From Clusia tigrina (taxonomy: Eukaryota > Arthropoda > Insecta > Diptera > Clusiidae): a DNA stretch of 64,000 nucleotides. Position 1 is the stretch's first letter; each line of letters opens with the position of its first letter. The notes under the pieces were generated by a model, which saw only the letters and a program-made list of their open reading frames with translations, was not told the origin of the DNA and searched no databases. Location: contig CAKKTE020000197.1 in assembly GCA_920105625.2 (NCBI GenBank), positions 302,195 to 366,194 on the forward strand. The letters run 5' to 3'. A program made the translations under genes and the position numbers. Positions 13,341-24,199 of the stretch are shown in pieces.

Positions 13341-14490
13341 TGTTCAGTATAGAGTTTAATATCAGTTCAGTAAAGAGTTTAATATAATTTCTGTTAAGGT
13401 TTAGCTACCTTGATGTGTTCAGGGTGTATGAGTATTCTCAGAATTATATATTCAGAAGACTATTATAAACATTCTGAGTTAGAATATAATGAAAGTGAAG
13501 ACGTTCTTGGGGGATATATTATTATTATCTATAAATATTATCCACAATCATTCTTATTGCATACGATGCCGCTGTTACTAATCTGGAATGGAGCTTCTTC
13601 CTGACATTGTTAATGATAAGTTATGCACATCTCCCAACAATTTGGACACTTTCAAATGCAAGCTGTCTATGCCAAAGGGAGTCTCTGCACTTGGATACCG
13701 AAAGATGTATTAAGGAAAAGAACTACAAATTCTTCTCCTTAAGAATTCCTTGGATATATTTTTAAAGATCTTCTAAATACATATCCGTGCGCTACTGAAA
13801 CTATTAGAACAAGATAAAACCACAGAACACATACAAACCACAGAACACATACAGAACTAGAATGAATATATTTCACCGTGACCAGCTGGCTCTGGAAGAA
13901 ATAAAGAATGCCCCTGTTATGAACATTCTCAAATTCATCCATAAGGCGGAAAAGTTAATGAAATAATATGACTTTCAACTACTTCCTTTCTTGAGAGAAA
14001 GGAAGGAACATCTAGGTGAAAATAACCTGATGGCTTAAATTGTGACGCTTTGACATCACCAAACGGACGACATGCTATGGGATTACGGAAGAAATGTCGG
14101 TACTAAACCTATAGGGCAAGGTAGATCGGACAGTTGTGATCACATGGATCATTAATGACAAATGTAGTATGACACAAAAGATCAGTGTCGGCATATGGCA
14201 CCCGTCCATATGTTACACAAGACATTTAAAACAGTAGATAGATGTCTCCTGAGCAACTGAATCTTATGAAAAATGTGGGTTTGGTGCTACTTAGAACGCA
14301 CTTCCTTGACCAAGCTTAACTTATGTGCCAAGATATGCTTATTTGTTTATTAGGTAGTCATATGAAGTAATTTTTAACAGTAATCCTAAGGATCTTAGAT
14401 ACAAATGCTCCTTCAATAGTTGGGATTCATGATAATTTTTAATTTCAAGCATAAACAAATAAAATATGATTATAGATATATTTATATACA
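13341..14490. other. Intronic DNA, nothing recognised
   Basis: Between a LINE scrap and the first mariner. A few short open frames exist but none shows a known motif. There is a short direct repeat, CACAGAACACATAC, at about 13820-13850. Confidence 0.4.
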
Positions 14491-14492
14491 TA

Positions 14493-15663
14493 CGAGGGCG
14501 GATTGATATTGAAGCTACCTAAGTAGGAAAAAAACATTTTTGTTTTTCAACAACCATTTATTTCTCAACATAGTCTCCTTTTACTTCGACACACTTAGTA
14601 AGACGATATTCAAACTTTTTTATACCATCTGAATAATACGATTTCGGGAACCCCTCAAAATACGCGTTAGTTTCGGTAATCACTTCTTCGTTTGAGATGA
14701 ATCTTTTTCCTGCTAGCCATTTTTTCAAGTTTGGAAACAGGAAAAAGTCACTAGGAGCTAAATCTGGACTATAAGGTGGATGATTAACCAATTCGAAGTG
14801 TATTTCACGTAATTTTAGTATCGTATCTAATGCTGTGTGAACCGGTGCGTTGTCTTGAAGGAAGAGCATTTGTTTCTTCTTTAAATGTGGTCGTTTTTCC
14901 TTGATTGCATCAATCAATTGATCCAATAATGCACGATAATACTTTCCTGTGATTGTGGATCCTTTTTCAAGATAATAGATGAGTAATATTCCGTGTGCAT
15001 CCCAAAATACAGTGACCATAACCTTGCCAGCCGATTTCACTGCCTTCGCCTTCTTCGGAGCACTTCCACCAGCTTCCACCCATTGTTTCGATTGATTTTT
15101 GGTTTCAGGTGTAGTGGTGGACCCACGTTTCATCAACAGTTATTAATCGACGCCAAAAATCAACAGGATTACGCTTTATCATGTCCAAACACCGCTGTGA
15201 AGTGGTATGTCGAACTCGTTTTTGTTCGACACTGAGCAAACGCGGCACCCATCTTGCCGATAGCTTTTTCACATGCAAATGTTCATGCAAAATGTTGAAC
15301 ACACGTCCATATGATATGTTTACCATTTCAACAATCTCACGCAACTTGACTCGGCGATATTCATAACGATATCGAGGATTTTCTTGATATTTTCTTCAGT
15401 AACCACCTCTATTGCCTTCCTGTTGATGGAATTGTTGCAGTGCTTCAAATAATAGTGTTTAATCACTGTACGAAATTCGTTTTTTTCCATTTTTCAAGAA
15501 ACACAAAAGTTGCTTACTTCAAACGACTACAACAAATAAACTAATCGATGAATTTGGGTGAATTTTAACAGCTGGCGTTTGACAGATCGCAATTTCTAAA
15601 AAAAAGGTTTTGTGTCTGTGCTGCCATCTAGCGCTAGGTAGCTTCAATATCAATCCGCCCTCG
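14493..15663 (-). mobile_element. Mariner element, family 1, copy 1 (defective)
   Basis: A 1171-bp element flanked by TA (14491-92 and 15664-65) with terminal repeats beginning CGAGGGCGGATTGATATTGA. The minus strand encodes a mariner D,D34D transposase: TVDETWVHH, then FLQDNAPVHTA, then YSPDLAPSDFFLF, ending with VEVKGDYVEK. An internal deletion of about 100 bp removes part of the N-terminal HTH region, and a 2-bp deletion shifts the frame after TWVHHYT. It cannot make transposase. It is the outer end of the inverted duplication and the source of most of copy 3. Confidence 0.9.
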
Positions 15664-17300
15664 TACTCCATATGTGAGCATACCATAAATAATTATGCGT
15701 GCATGTCTACTTTAATAACAGTACCTCCAGACTTAAAAGAAGTTCATGTATTGCCCGTAATAAGAAATTTAATAACATTTAGATTAACACTAATGTTAGA
15801 AAGCAATCTCCTCTGATGCTGAGCTCTATTGTAGCATCCAAAAAGTTAACTCAAACGATATTAATCCTTACAAATATACAAACAGAGTATCTATAGAAAT
15901 TGCTATATTAGTTTATTACGAAATTAAAACTTGATTTTAAATGAAATTCAAAATTAGATATCCTTACCCTATCAATCCAAGTAAAATTACAAATGCTTTT
16001 GGTACTAATTAACACTTACTTTTCTCCCTTTGACAGTATCACAGGAAAATCACTCACTTATCTCGCAATCGCTGATTTGCCCTAATCAACCATATATTTA
16101 CTAAGCGGAATCATTCAGAAACCATTTCCATCCTTTACAACTCATTTCCACATTACCCACAAAACTATAAGTTTCAAACGGACGGACTAGATATCCTTTT
16201 CTTCACTAATCTTGGATTAACCAATAATATAAAACAATTCATTTTGAAAAAATTAGAGCTAGTGCCCATGGCATATACCTCCATCCGGGAATAAACAATT
16301 CAAACATCCTGTTTGTTGACGGAATAAAACTTGAATTCTGTTGCAGAAAAAGCAACAGAAACAGAATTCAGTATATTTGCAACAGAAACCAAATCAACAA
16401 ACACATTTGTAATAGATTAGCTACAGAATTTACCGACAGAAAATGAGCAGTTGATCGTCAGTTGACTATATTGACTTAGTTTAAGTCTTCCTTTGTCAAT
16501 ATTAGTCAAGTGTCGACATAACGATTCATGTACTCACGATTGAGATTTCGTGTGAAGAAGTACTAAATAACAGAAATACAATCTGGGAGCTCAACAAAAA
16601 AGAATCATGACCACACGTAACTATGTAGGAGGAATTAATTAATTTCATAAATTTTTTAGATTGTAATATATTTGTTATTCGAAGAAGATTTCCGATAATC
16701 GGAATTCAGTGAAAATATAACCTCAGATTGTCCAATTATGGTCCATAGCTATACAGAAATAATTTGATAGCTTTGAATATTCACTGTATTTCCATAAAAA
16801 CCATTTTTTAATTGTGTATGAGGAAATTCACACAAGAAATAAGAGAACTACCAAAAAAATCAACCATTCGGGAGTACGAAAAGAAAACGAAAATCAAGCG
16901 TTTGTGTTACTTGAAGTTGAAATCAAACAGAAAGATTTTAAGGAGCTAGCTCATTTGTTCATCACTGGCCTGTAATTTAAACCTAATTTGACCCCATTTG
17001 CACTCGAAGGCCAGGAAATGTTCGGAATCCACATTTCAAAGTTCAACAATTTAAGAATTAAAATTACAACACAATTTTTACTCAGGTCTTTTATAAATAT
17101 TAGAAATATTAGAAATCATCCCGGAATCCTACAATATCTGACAATATGTAGACAATTAAGATATATATAAATCAGAGTTTTGCGAAAACTCCCAATGTTT
17201 TTTCACCTACCCCACTATTAGTATGAGTTAGTACGTACTTATTATACTTGAATTTGTTTATGGGTTTCTTTTTATGTACGAGCAATTTGAGTTGTGTTGG
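15664..17300. other. Intron and 3' flank of the alternative terminal exon
   Basis: Non-coding on both strands as far as I can see. This sequence is part of arm 1 and its near-identical inverted copy lies at 26196-27832. It presumably contains the 3' UTR of the 17301 exon, but I saw no canonical AATAAA close to the stop. Confidence 0.45.
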
Positions 17301-18100
17301 CTATCTTCGCTTGCCTTGATCCCATACGGAACTTTTAGTAATTTCGCGTTGGTGTTTTGTAATTTTATTTTGGCCTTGTTTACTTGTAGGGTTATTTGAG
17401 GTATTTTTTGCCTCTGGGACCTCTTCTTTACATTTACTCAGTTGCAAGTGGAGCTGCATATTTTGTTCCAGATCAGCCACAGCTTGTTGTCGTTCGAAAG
17501 CTGATATCAAATCCCGTATTTCTACTTTAATATATACATTATCCTTTTTTGATTTTTGACACTCTGATTGAACGTTTGATTGTTGTTGCTGGTATAGATG
17601 CTGTCTTTTACGGCAAAACTCTTTCCGGGCCTTTACTAAAGCCTCTTCTTGACTTTCTTGTTGTGTAATTTTCTCCTGGTAAGCTTCCAATTCTCGCAGT
17701 TGCTTCCGCACATCGACGAGTATTTCCTCTTTCCGATCAACGTCATGATTACACTTTTTCTCCTGTTGCCATGATTCCTGCAATTCTTGAATTGTATTAT
17801 CGTAGATAATTAAACTTTTAGCTGCAATCGGTGATACGCGCAATGTCGGTGATCTCACTAAAAAGCTAGAGAAATCGTGTGGTTGCAAGTCCGCTCTGTG
17901 TCCTAAGTCAGGCCACTTATTATTGGCATTATAGCTAATAATTTCTTCGTCTTCGTCTTTGCTATATATTTGATATGCACATGTTGAAGCTGTTTCATTG
18001 ATAAAATGCTTATGCTGGGTCTCTATATATTGTTGTTCTCTCTGCCGTTCCTGCTCTCCCATCTGCTGTTGCTGATGATATTGGCGCAGTATTTCATGAG
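17301..18100 (-). CDS. CG1674: Synaptopodin-2-like gene, alternative terminal exon (form a, coiled coil)
   Basis: Minus-strand exon with acceptor TTTTTATTGCTCAAG| (good pyrimidine tract). It enters in phase 1, which fits the donor at 18783, and runs 265 codons to a stop at 17301. The product is highly charged and Gln-rich: REQQYIETQHKH, then NTIQELQESWQQEKK and RKEEILVDVRKQLRELEAYQ, a long predicted coiled coil, then FERQQAVADLEQNMQLH. With the 36550 start this gives a 764-residue form, versus 744 with the 9621 exon. The two ends would give the protein either a coiled-coil or a disordered tail. About 480 bases of this exon were copied, inverted, to 25713. Confidence 0.65.
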
Positions 18101-18182
18101 CTTGAGCAATAAAAAGCAAAGTTATAAGCTAATGTTATGATGTAGCATGCTAATGAAATGATTCACTTTAATTTCCTTCTTA

Positions 18183-18430
<248 letters not shown>

Positions 18431-18782
18431 AAGAGTTATCGGTTGTGTGTGTATTAAGCACCATGCCTTCACTGGATTTTAGAACGTCTTCTTCAATAAT
18501 TCTCATTCTCAAGTTCTCAACAGAAAGAAAAGTGATGTTTATGGAATTTTGTTATGATGTGCTTATCACATGGGAGTATTCGTTTTTCACTGACTTTGAC
18601 AAAAGTCATCTACGAATGGGAATGACCGCCTAAATGCGGCACAGAGTGGTGAAACCACTGATTAAAGTGTTTATTTATATGGACTTGAAATCATGTTTCC
18701 GGTCACAAGTAATAAATCGAACTCAGCGCAGGGTTGTACTGAATTTAGGGACTGGATATATATTTAGGGACTGTTCACTTAC

Positions 18783-18891
18783 CTTTAGGCAAAGCCATAT
18801 TTGGTGAATTCCATCCCTGTGGTATGCTGGGTTTGTATGCCAAAGCTCTTTGAGTATTGCTGATATTTGACTTTAAGATGGGATGTTGGAT
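18783..18891 (-). CDS. CG1674: Synaptopodin-2-like gene, internal exon
   Basis: A 109-nt exon with acceptor TTGTCGCAG| and donor AAAG|GTAAGT. It enters in phase 0 and leaves in phase 1. It encodes about 36 residues including ALAYKPSIPQGWNSPNMALP. Its donor is the point where the two alternative terminal exons (18100 and 10360) diverge, and both acceptors match its phase. Confidence 0.8.
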
Positions 18892-18952
18892 CTGCGACAA
18901 TATATAATTTAGTACATTGATTATTAAACAAAAGATTTGAAAAAATACACAC

Positions 18953-19413
18953 TTGTGGCTTATAATCGGTAACTCCAGCATCGGTTACGCTGCTTGACAT
19001 TACATTAGTTGTGAGCGGAACATTAAACGGCGAGGAACCACGATGGATGTCGTGGTGTTTCGGAGTTGATGTAGGTGAGAAGTTAGATGTTGGTGTGTGG
19101 TATGGTGACAGCTTTTGTCCTTCTACAAATGCGGCACTAGCAGAACCGGTTTCAAGAGCTGCCTCCCATGGTGTTTTAATCATATTTAATCCAGGCTTCG
19201 CATATTTTTCCAACAGCTGTTCTTGATGCATATTCAGCTGAACGCGATGTTTGCCGGCATCCGAATATGCCGGAACTATGCTCGGCGATGCTGGTGGTTT
19301 CGACTGGTATTGTTGATAATCTGGAATACCAGATGGACTTTGAGTGCCTGCATTGTTCTCATCGACCACCCATTTCTCTGCCTTTTTACGGCGTTTGGCA
19401 AAAAGCTCTGCGC
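18953..19413 (-). CDS. CG1674: Synaptopodin-2-like gene, conserved internal exon
   Basis: A 461-nt exon with acceptor AAAACAG|GC and donor CAA|GTGTGT, entering in phase 1 and leaving in phase 0. It begins GAELFAKRRKKAEKWVVDE. This closely resembles the GAELFAKR...EKYVVD signature of vertebrate synaptopodin-2 and synaptopodin, and is the main reason for the family call. Later residues include QEQLLEKYAKPGLN and TPWEAALETGSASAAFVEG, then a Ser/Thr/Pro-rich tail. Synaptopodin-2 family members bind actin and alpha-actinin at muscle Z-discs. The donor GTGTGT is weaker than the others, but phase and the following exon support it. Confidence 0.85.
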
Positions 19414-19655
19414 CTGTTTTAATATATGTTTTAGTTGAAGGCGGGCATGAAGCGTGCGAAGTGAAGCAAATGATTCGTTAGGAAGCGCAGTTTGTTTTGG
19501 TAATTGGCGATTCAAATATAAATCAAACAAATATATAAATTCAATTAATATCACTTTTCAAATGTGCTGATGATTTTTTGTTTACAGCTACAACATCAAA
19601 CAAAGTCAAAAATTGGCCTAATTAACCTAATATCATACATAATTCATATTGCATA

Positions 19656-19912
19656 CGAGGGTGGTTCTCAAAGTTCGTATTGCTACGGATAAGATACTAC
19701 AACTACAGCGGAATGAACTGGGGTAATTGTCTCCAAAGATTTCTACCAATTATCTGCAATATGGGAGCAGTTGATGGGGTAACCGCTGTTCGGATTCAAG
19801 ACAGGTTTAGTTCGAACTGCTCTTTAAATTTAAAACACTTCGTATAAAAGAATCGAAAAAATAAATCGTGGGTTAGATAATTTAGTGTCGAGAACTTTGA
19901 ACAGCACCCTCG
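19656..19912. mobile_element. 257-bp MITE with mariner-like ends
   Basis: Flanked by TA (19654-55 and 19913-14). The ends CGAGGGTGGTTCTCAAAGTTC and its slightly diverged inverse form imperfect terminal repeats of about 21-23 bp, similar in their first bases to the mariner ends elsewhere in the window. There is no meaningful coding capacity. It sits in the short intron between the 19960 and 18953 exons. Confidence 0.7.
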
Positions 19913-19959
19913 TATATAATATATGTTATAAAGTCTCCTACGGAACTTCATAATATTAC

Positions 19960-20211
19960 CTCTGCCTTTTTGGGTTTGAAGCGCATTTACTAGTTCAGCA
20001 CATTTGCCAGGCGATAAAAGTCCCGTTGCAGTATTTAAACTTTCACGCACTGAGTTGAAATCAATAATTTGTCCTCTTGGATTCATTAATAATCTCAATG
20101 GGACCTTCGCAAGTGGTGACACTTTAGACGATGTGCCATCTGATAAGTCGGTCTTGTTGTCCTTTGGCGAATCTTCTGAGCAATCGTCTTCGTGTGCTTT
20201 CTGAGATGAAT
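19960..20211 (-). CDS. CG1674: Synaptopodin-2-like gene, internal exon
   Basis: A 252-nt exon, phase 1 in and phase 1 out; acceptor CCAAAGCAG|AT and donor GGCAGAG|GTAATA. It encodes an acidic start (HEDDCSEDSPKDN) and the region KVPLRLLMNPRGQIIDFNSV followed by SPGKCAELVNALQTQKGRG, leading directly into GAELFAKRR of the next exon. The intron before it is about 13.5 kb and holds the whole duplication/inversion structure. The (TA)n array starts only nine bases upstream of its acceptor, where a pyrimidine tract would be expected. Confidence 0.8.
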
Positions 20212-20218
20212 CTGCTTT

Positions 20219-20220
<2 letters not shown>

Positions 20221-20282
<62 letters not shown>
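20221..20282. repeat. (TA)n microsatellite at a splice acceptor
   Basis: About 31 TA units immediately upstream, in the gene's sense, of the acceptor at 20212. Confidence 0.95.
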
Positions 20283-20285
<3 letters not shown>

Positions 20286-20468
20286 TCTATATTTTATATA
20301 CATATTAATGTATATACACATATAAATTATTGTCTATAAAAGCTCTGACATCTATCTACACTATTATTTATACTTAGTCTAAATCCTCTAAATGAAGTCT
20401 AAAATAAATTACATATTTCTAAGACAAATAGTACTTGTACGGCTCATCTACGATTACATGTTTATATA

Positions 20469-21747
20469 GAGGGCGGATTGATATTGAAGCTACCTAGCGC
20501 TAGATGGCAGCACAAACACAAAAACTTTTTTTTTTAGAAATTGCGATCTGTCAAACGTCAGCTGTTAAAATTTCACCCAAATTCATCTATTAGTTTATTT
20601 GTTGTAGTAGTTTAAAGTAAGCAACTTTTGTGTTTCTTGAAAAATGGAAAAAAGCGAATTTCGTGCAGTGATTAAACACTATTATTTGAAAGGGAAAACG
20701 GCGAAAGAAACAAAAGAAAAGCTCGAAAAACATTACGATGAGTCTGCTCCGTCAGATTACATGGTAAAATATTGGATTGCTGAATTTAAACGCGGCCGAA
20801 CAAGCACTGCAACAATACCATCAACAGGAAGGCCAAAAGAGGTGGTTACTGAAGAAAATATCAAGAAAATCCTCGATATCGTTATGAATGATCGCCGAGT
20901 CAAGTTGCGTGAGATTGTTGAAATGGTAAACATATCATATGAACGTGTGTTCAACATTTTGCATGAACATTTGCATATGAAAAAGCTATCGGCAAGATGG
21001 GTGCCGCGTTTGCTCAGTGTCGAACAAAAACGAGTTCGACATACCACTTCACAGCGGTGTTTGGACATGATAAAGCGTAATCCTGTTGATTTTTAGCGTC
21101 GATTAATAACTGTTGATGAAACGTGGGTCCACCACTACACACCTGAAACCAAAAATCAATCGAAACAATGGGTGGAAGTGCTCCGAAGAAGGCGAAGGCA
21201 GTGAAATCGGCTGGCAAGGTTATGGTCACTGTATTTTGGGATGCACACGGAATATTACTCATCTATTATCTTGAAAAAGGATCCACAATCACAGGAAAGT
21301 ATTATCGTGCATTATTGGATCAATTGATTGATGCAATCAAGGAAAAACGACCACATTTAAAGAAGAAACAAATGCTCTTCCTTCAAGACAACGCACCGGT
21401 TCACACAGCATTAGATACGATACTAAAATTACGTGAAATACACTTCGAATTGGTTAATCATCCACCTTATAGTCCAGATTTAGCTCCTAGTGACTTTTTC
21501 CTGTTTCCAAACTTGAAAAAATGGCTCGCAGGAAAAAGATTCATCTCAAACGAAGAAGTGATTACCGAAACTAACGCGTATTTTGAGGGGTTCCCGAAAT
21601 CGTATTATTCAGATGGTATAAAAAAGTTTGAATATCGTCTTACTAAGTGTGTCGAAGTAAAAGGAGACTATGTTGAGAAATAAATGGTTGTTGAAAAACA
21701 AAAATGTTTTTTCCTACTTAGATAGCTTCAATATCAATCCGCCCTCG
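20469..21747 (+). mobile_element. Mariner element, family 1, copy 2 (near full length, defective)
   Basis: About 1279 bp, plus orientation. The left end starts GAGGGCGGATTG (one base short of the other copies) and the right end is followed by TA at 21748. The transposase starts at 20644 with MEKSEFRAVIKHYYLKG and retains the N-terminal HTH part (GRPKEVVTEENIKK) missing from copies 1 and 3. The catalytic sites are VDETW, LQDNAPVH and YSPDLAPSD (D,D34D). It is inactivated by a stop after RNPVDF near 21095 and by a 10-bp deletion in the GGTGGAAG repeat near 21170. Confidence 0.9.
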
Positions 21748-21900
21748 TATAATGCCAAAGTGTAAATATAACTTATAATAATTGTAAATATAACTTATTA
21801 AAAATTCAATTACTCAATCCGTATCCGTTAAATGTATATTATTGACTGCTCGCTTATAAGATAACCGAACTTTTTTTTTACTGTAAATACGATAAACATA

Positions 21901-22723
21901 CGAGGTTTGATCAAAAAATAACCGTTATTGTGTGATCAAAAAATAAAGTATTTATTTATTCATCAACAACTATCTTGTCCCCTTCAAAGTAATTCCCCTC
22001 AGATATAATACACTTATGCCAGAATTTTTTCAGTCCTCGAAACACTTCTGAAACGCTTTTTTTGGTATCGCCTACAGCTCCTGTTTCGATTTTTCTTTTA
22101 TCTCCTCAATCGTAGCAAAACGCTTTCCTTTCTTCGGTGTCTTCAGTTTTGGAAAGAGGAAAAAGTCAGCGGGGGCCAAGTCCGGTGAATACGGTGGTTG
22201 AGGCATGATAACGGTTTTGTTTTTGGCCAAAAACAGCTCCTCTTCACTGCGTCAATGTTTTCATCGGTTGTTGACGTGCTCGGGCGACCAGGACGAGCAT
22301 CGTCATTGACATCTTCGCGGCCTTCCTTATACCGGTTATACCACAATTGAACTTGTGTTCTGCTCATAGTAGACTCGCCAAAGGCCACAGTCAACATTTC
22401 AAATGTCCTTGCGCATTTAATTTCATTTTTTACACAAAACTGAATACAGTTTCTTTGATCCATTTTTTTCGAATAGTACAAAATCGAAGAGCACACCAAA
22501 ACACGACTAACCTTTTTATCTGTCAAAAACAAACTGACAATCCAAAATGGTTGGTATTGCCAACATATATAACAGAGATGTGTACCAACATAACAGAAAA
22601 AAAATGCGAACATCGAACATACGTAACTCACGAAAAGATTAAAATAACGGTTATCTTTTGATCACACCTCGTACGTAACTCACGAAAAGATGAAAATAAC
22701 GGTTATCTTTTGATCACACCTCG
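21901..22723 (-). mobile_element. Internally deleted mariner, family 2, copy A
   Basis: TA-flanked, with ends CGAGGTTTGATCAAAAAATA and the inverse of CGAGGTGTGATCAAAAGATA. The minus strand encodes a mariner N-terminus (MDQRNCIQFCVKNEIK, GRPSTSTTDENIDAVK) fused by an internal deletion, out of frame, to the C-terminal ELFLAKNKTVIMPQPPYSPD region ending with GDKIVVDE. The first two catalytic sites are gone, so it is non-autonomous. The last ~52 bp including the right terminal repeat is duplicated in tandem, giving two right ends (22671 and 22723). Confidence 0.85.
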
Positions 22724-23054
22724 TACATACCAGATATCGACGACAATTATATATTAACATGCACGATTTGTTAATGTAGTTATTTTTAAAATGGTAGTAT
22801 TAGCAATTATTCTAAAAGCTTAATTAATTCTAATTATTAATTGGACGAGAAAATGAGTAAAAAGCAAGATATGAAGCGTATGAGTAAAAATGCAAGATAT
22901 AGGAGTGGTATTGGGTGCGTCGACTTTACCCCACACAAATGTTATAGAGTGCAAGACGTTTATTTATATTCAAATATACCATTCCGAGTGTTTGGTGACT
23001 TTTATGGTCTCAAAACTATTCCATATTTGATAGGAACTGGACATTAAAAATTAG

Positions 23055-23560
23055 ATTTAGGTAGGTAGGTAGGTAAAATGGCTGGCGACCACGGGTAGCC
23101 TCAATTAGCAAAAGTGCCGTTTTTTTGCCATGTCCTCGCGATTCTAAAGAAAATGGTAATATGCTTTAGTACATTAACAACCATCGGGAGTTGCTGGATA
23201 GGTCTTAAAGTTCTAAGCTGAAGCGCCCTAGACTCTCCAGAAAAGGACTTCCGAGATATTTGAGTCTCAAGCGAGGAGGGCTGGGAAATTACAAAGAAAA
23301 TGTACGACTGCTTCTTTCTCCTGTGGGTCTTTACAGCTCCTGCAATGAACATTGAACAAAATCCTCATTTTTTCAGCGAGTGTGATAATAGTCCAATGAC
23401 CTGTGCAGACCGCTATAAGATGGCTAATTTTATGTCTTGGTTTATTGAGAAGGTGGTTTTTTCTTTTTGCAGTGTAATCAGGCCACATCATTCCAGAAAA
23501 GGCACATGTGGCAGTGTTTTTCCACCTCTCGCGAGCCTTGCGGAAGAACAGTCAGGAGGG
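23055..23560 (-). mobile_element. 5'-truncated LINE (C-terminus and 3' end), copy A
   Basis: The minus strand encodes LLNKPRHKISHLIAVCTGHW then CRSCKDPQEKEAVVHFLCNF. This is the TGH...C-x2-C...H-x3/4-C C-terminal finger of RNase-H-bearing LINEs (I/R1/LOA type). The 3' end has a TACC-repeat tail at about 23061-23077. It lies inside copy A of the duplication. Confidence 0.65.
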
Positions 23561-23726
23561 CGCCCACGTTACATTAGATATGTAATAACGATTATATTTT
23601 TTAGATTTCATAGCGACCCTGCAAAATTTAGTCCTTAGGCAGGTGGTGTGCGCACAGTATACGGAATGAAAGTGCGCAGCTGTTATCGGAAATATTACGA
23701 AAGTTAATTTTATTTTGCTTTTGTAT

Positions 23727-24146
23727 TCACAATGGCAGTTCAATCAGAAAGAAACGTAATGAAAACATATAAAAAAAACTATGTAAATATTTTGCTCGGA
23801 GGTGGAACACTATTGACTCATAAACGTACAACCAAAATAGACGAGACATAACGATAGCGATTGGACTAACGTCTGCCCTCGTTACTTCAATTTTGACATT
23901 TACCCCAAAATGCGACGGTATATTACGCATCGATGGATGGCTTTTTACATAAATTGCGAGCTCATCCCTCATAGCGGCGATTAAATCGTACCGAAACTCC
24001 TTCATTTTTATTGTGAAAATAGCAAGCGTATCACCCAAGCAGTTGTTGTGACGAGTGTGAGGAGCAAATTTTAGGCGTAAATTTGCCCCTACATATTTAG
24101 TTTTGCCATAACGCCACCAAACGTGTATATTTAAAATAGGGGCCAA
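23727..24146 (-). other. Unrecognised 139-codon open frame
   Basis: An open frame beginning MAPILNIHVWWRYGKTKYVG, followed by GANLRLKFAPHT and ELAIYVKSHPSMRN. I do not recognise the family. It is present, with few substitutions, in both direct copies (the second at 30984-31403), so conservation there reflects recent duplication, not selection. It might be a fragment of the retroelement that seems to supply the DNA to its right. Confidence 0.3.
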
Positions 24147-24199
24147 TTGCTTAAAAAACCAACCCTAAAATATACACATAAGACTTTGGCACCTCCCAA

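Larger units (their letters stand above)
14493..17783. repeat. Inverted duplication, arm 1
   Basis: Mariner copy 1, the following ~1.6 kb and about the last 480 bases of the alternative terminal exon reappear in reverse orientation from 25713. Where I compared them by eye the arms differ at only a few bases. The inner limit is the TTGCAG at 17778-17783. Confidence 0.9.

Noticed and set aside
16988..17170. Short plus frame repeated at 26326-26508
   Set aside because: It appears twice only because it lies in the inverted duplication; there is no motif or sign of selection.
22347..22661. Plus-strand frame of 104 codons over the family 2 mariner
   Set aside because: Antisense shadow of the mariner transposase N-terminus.
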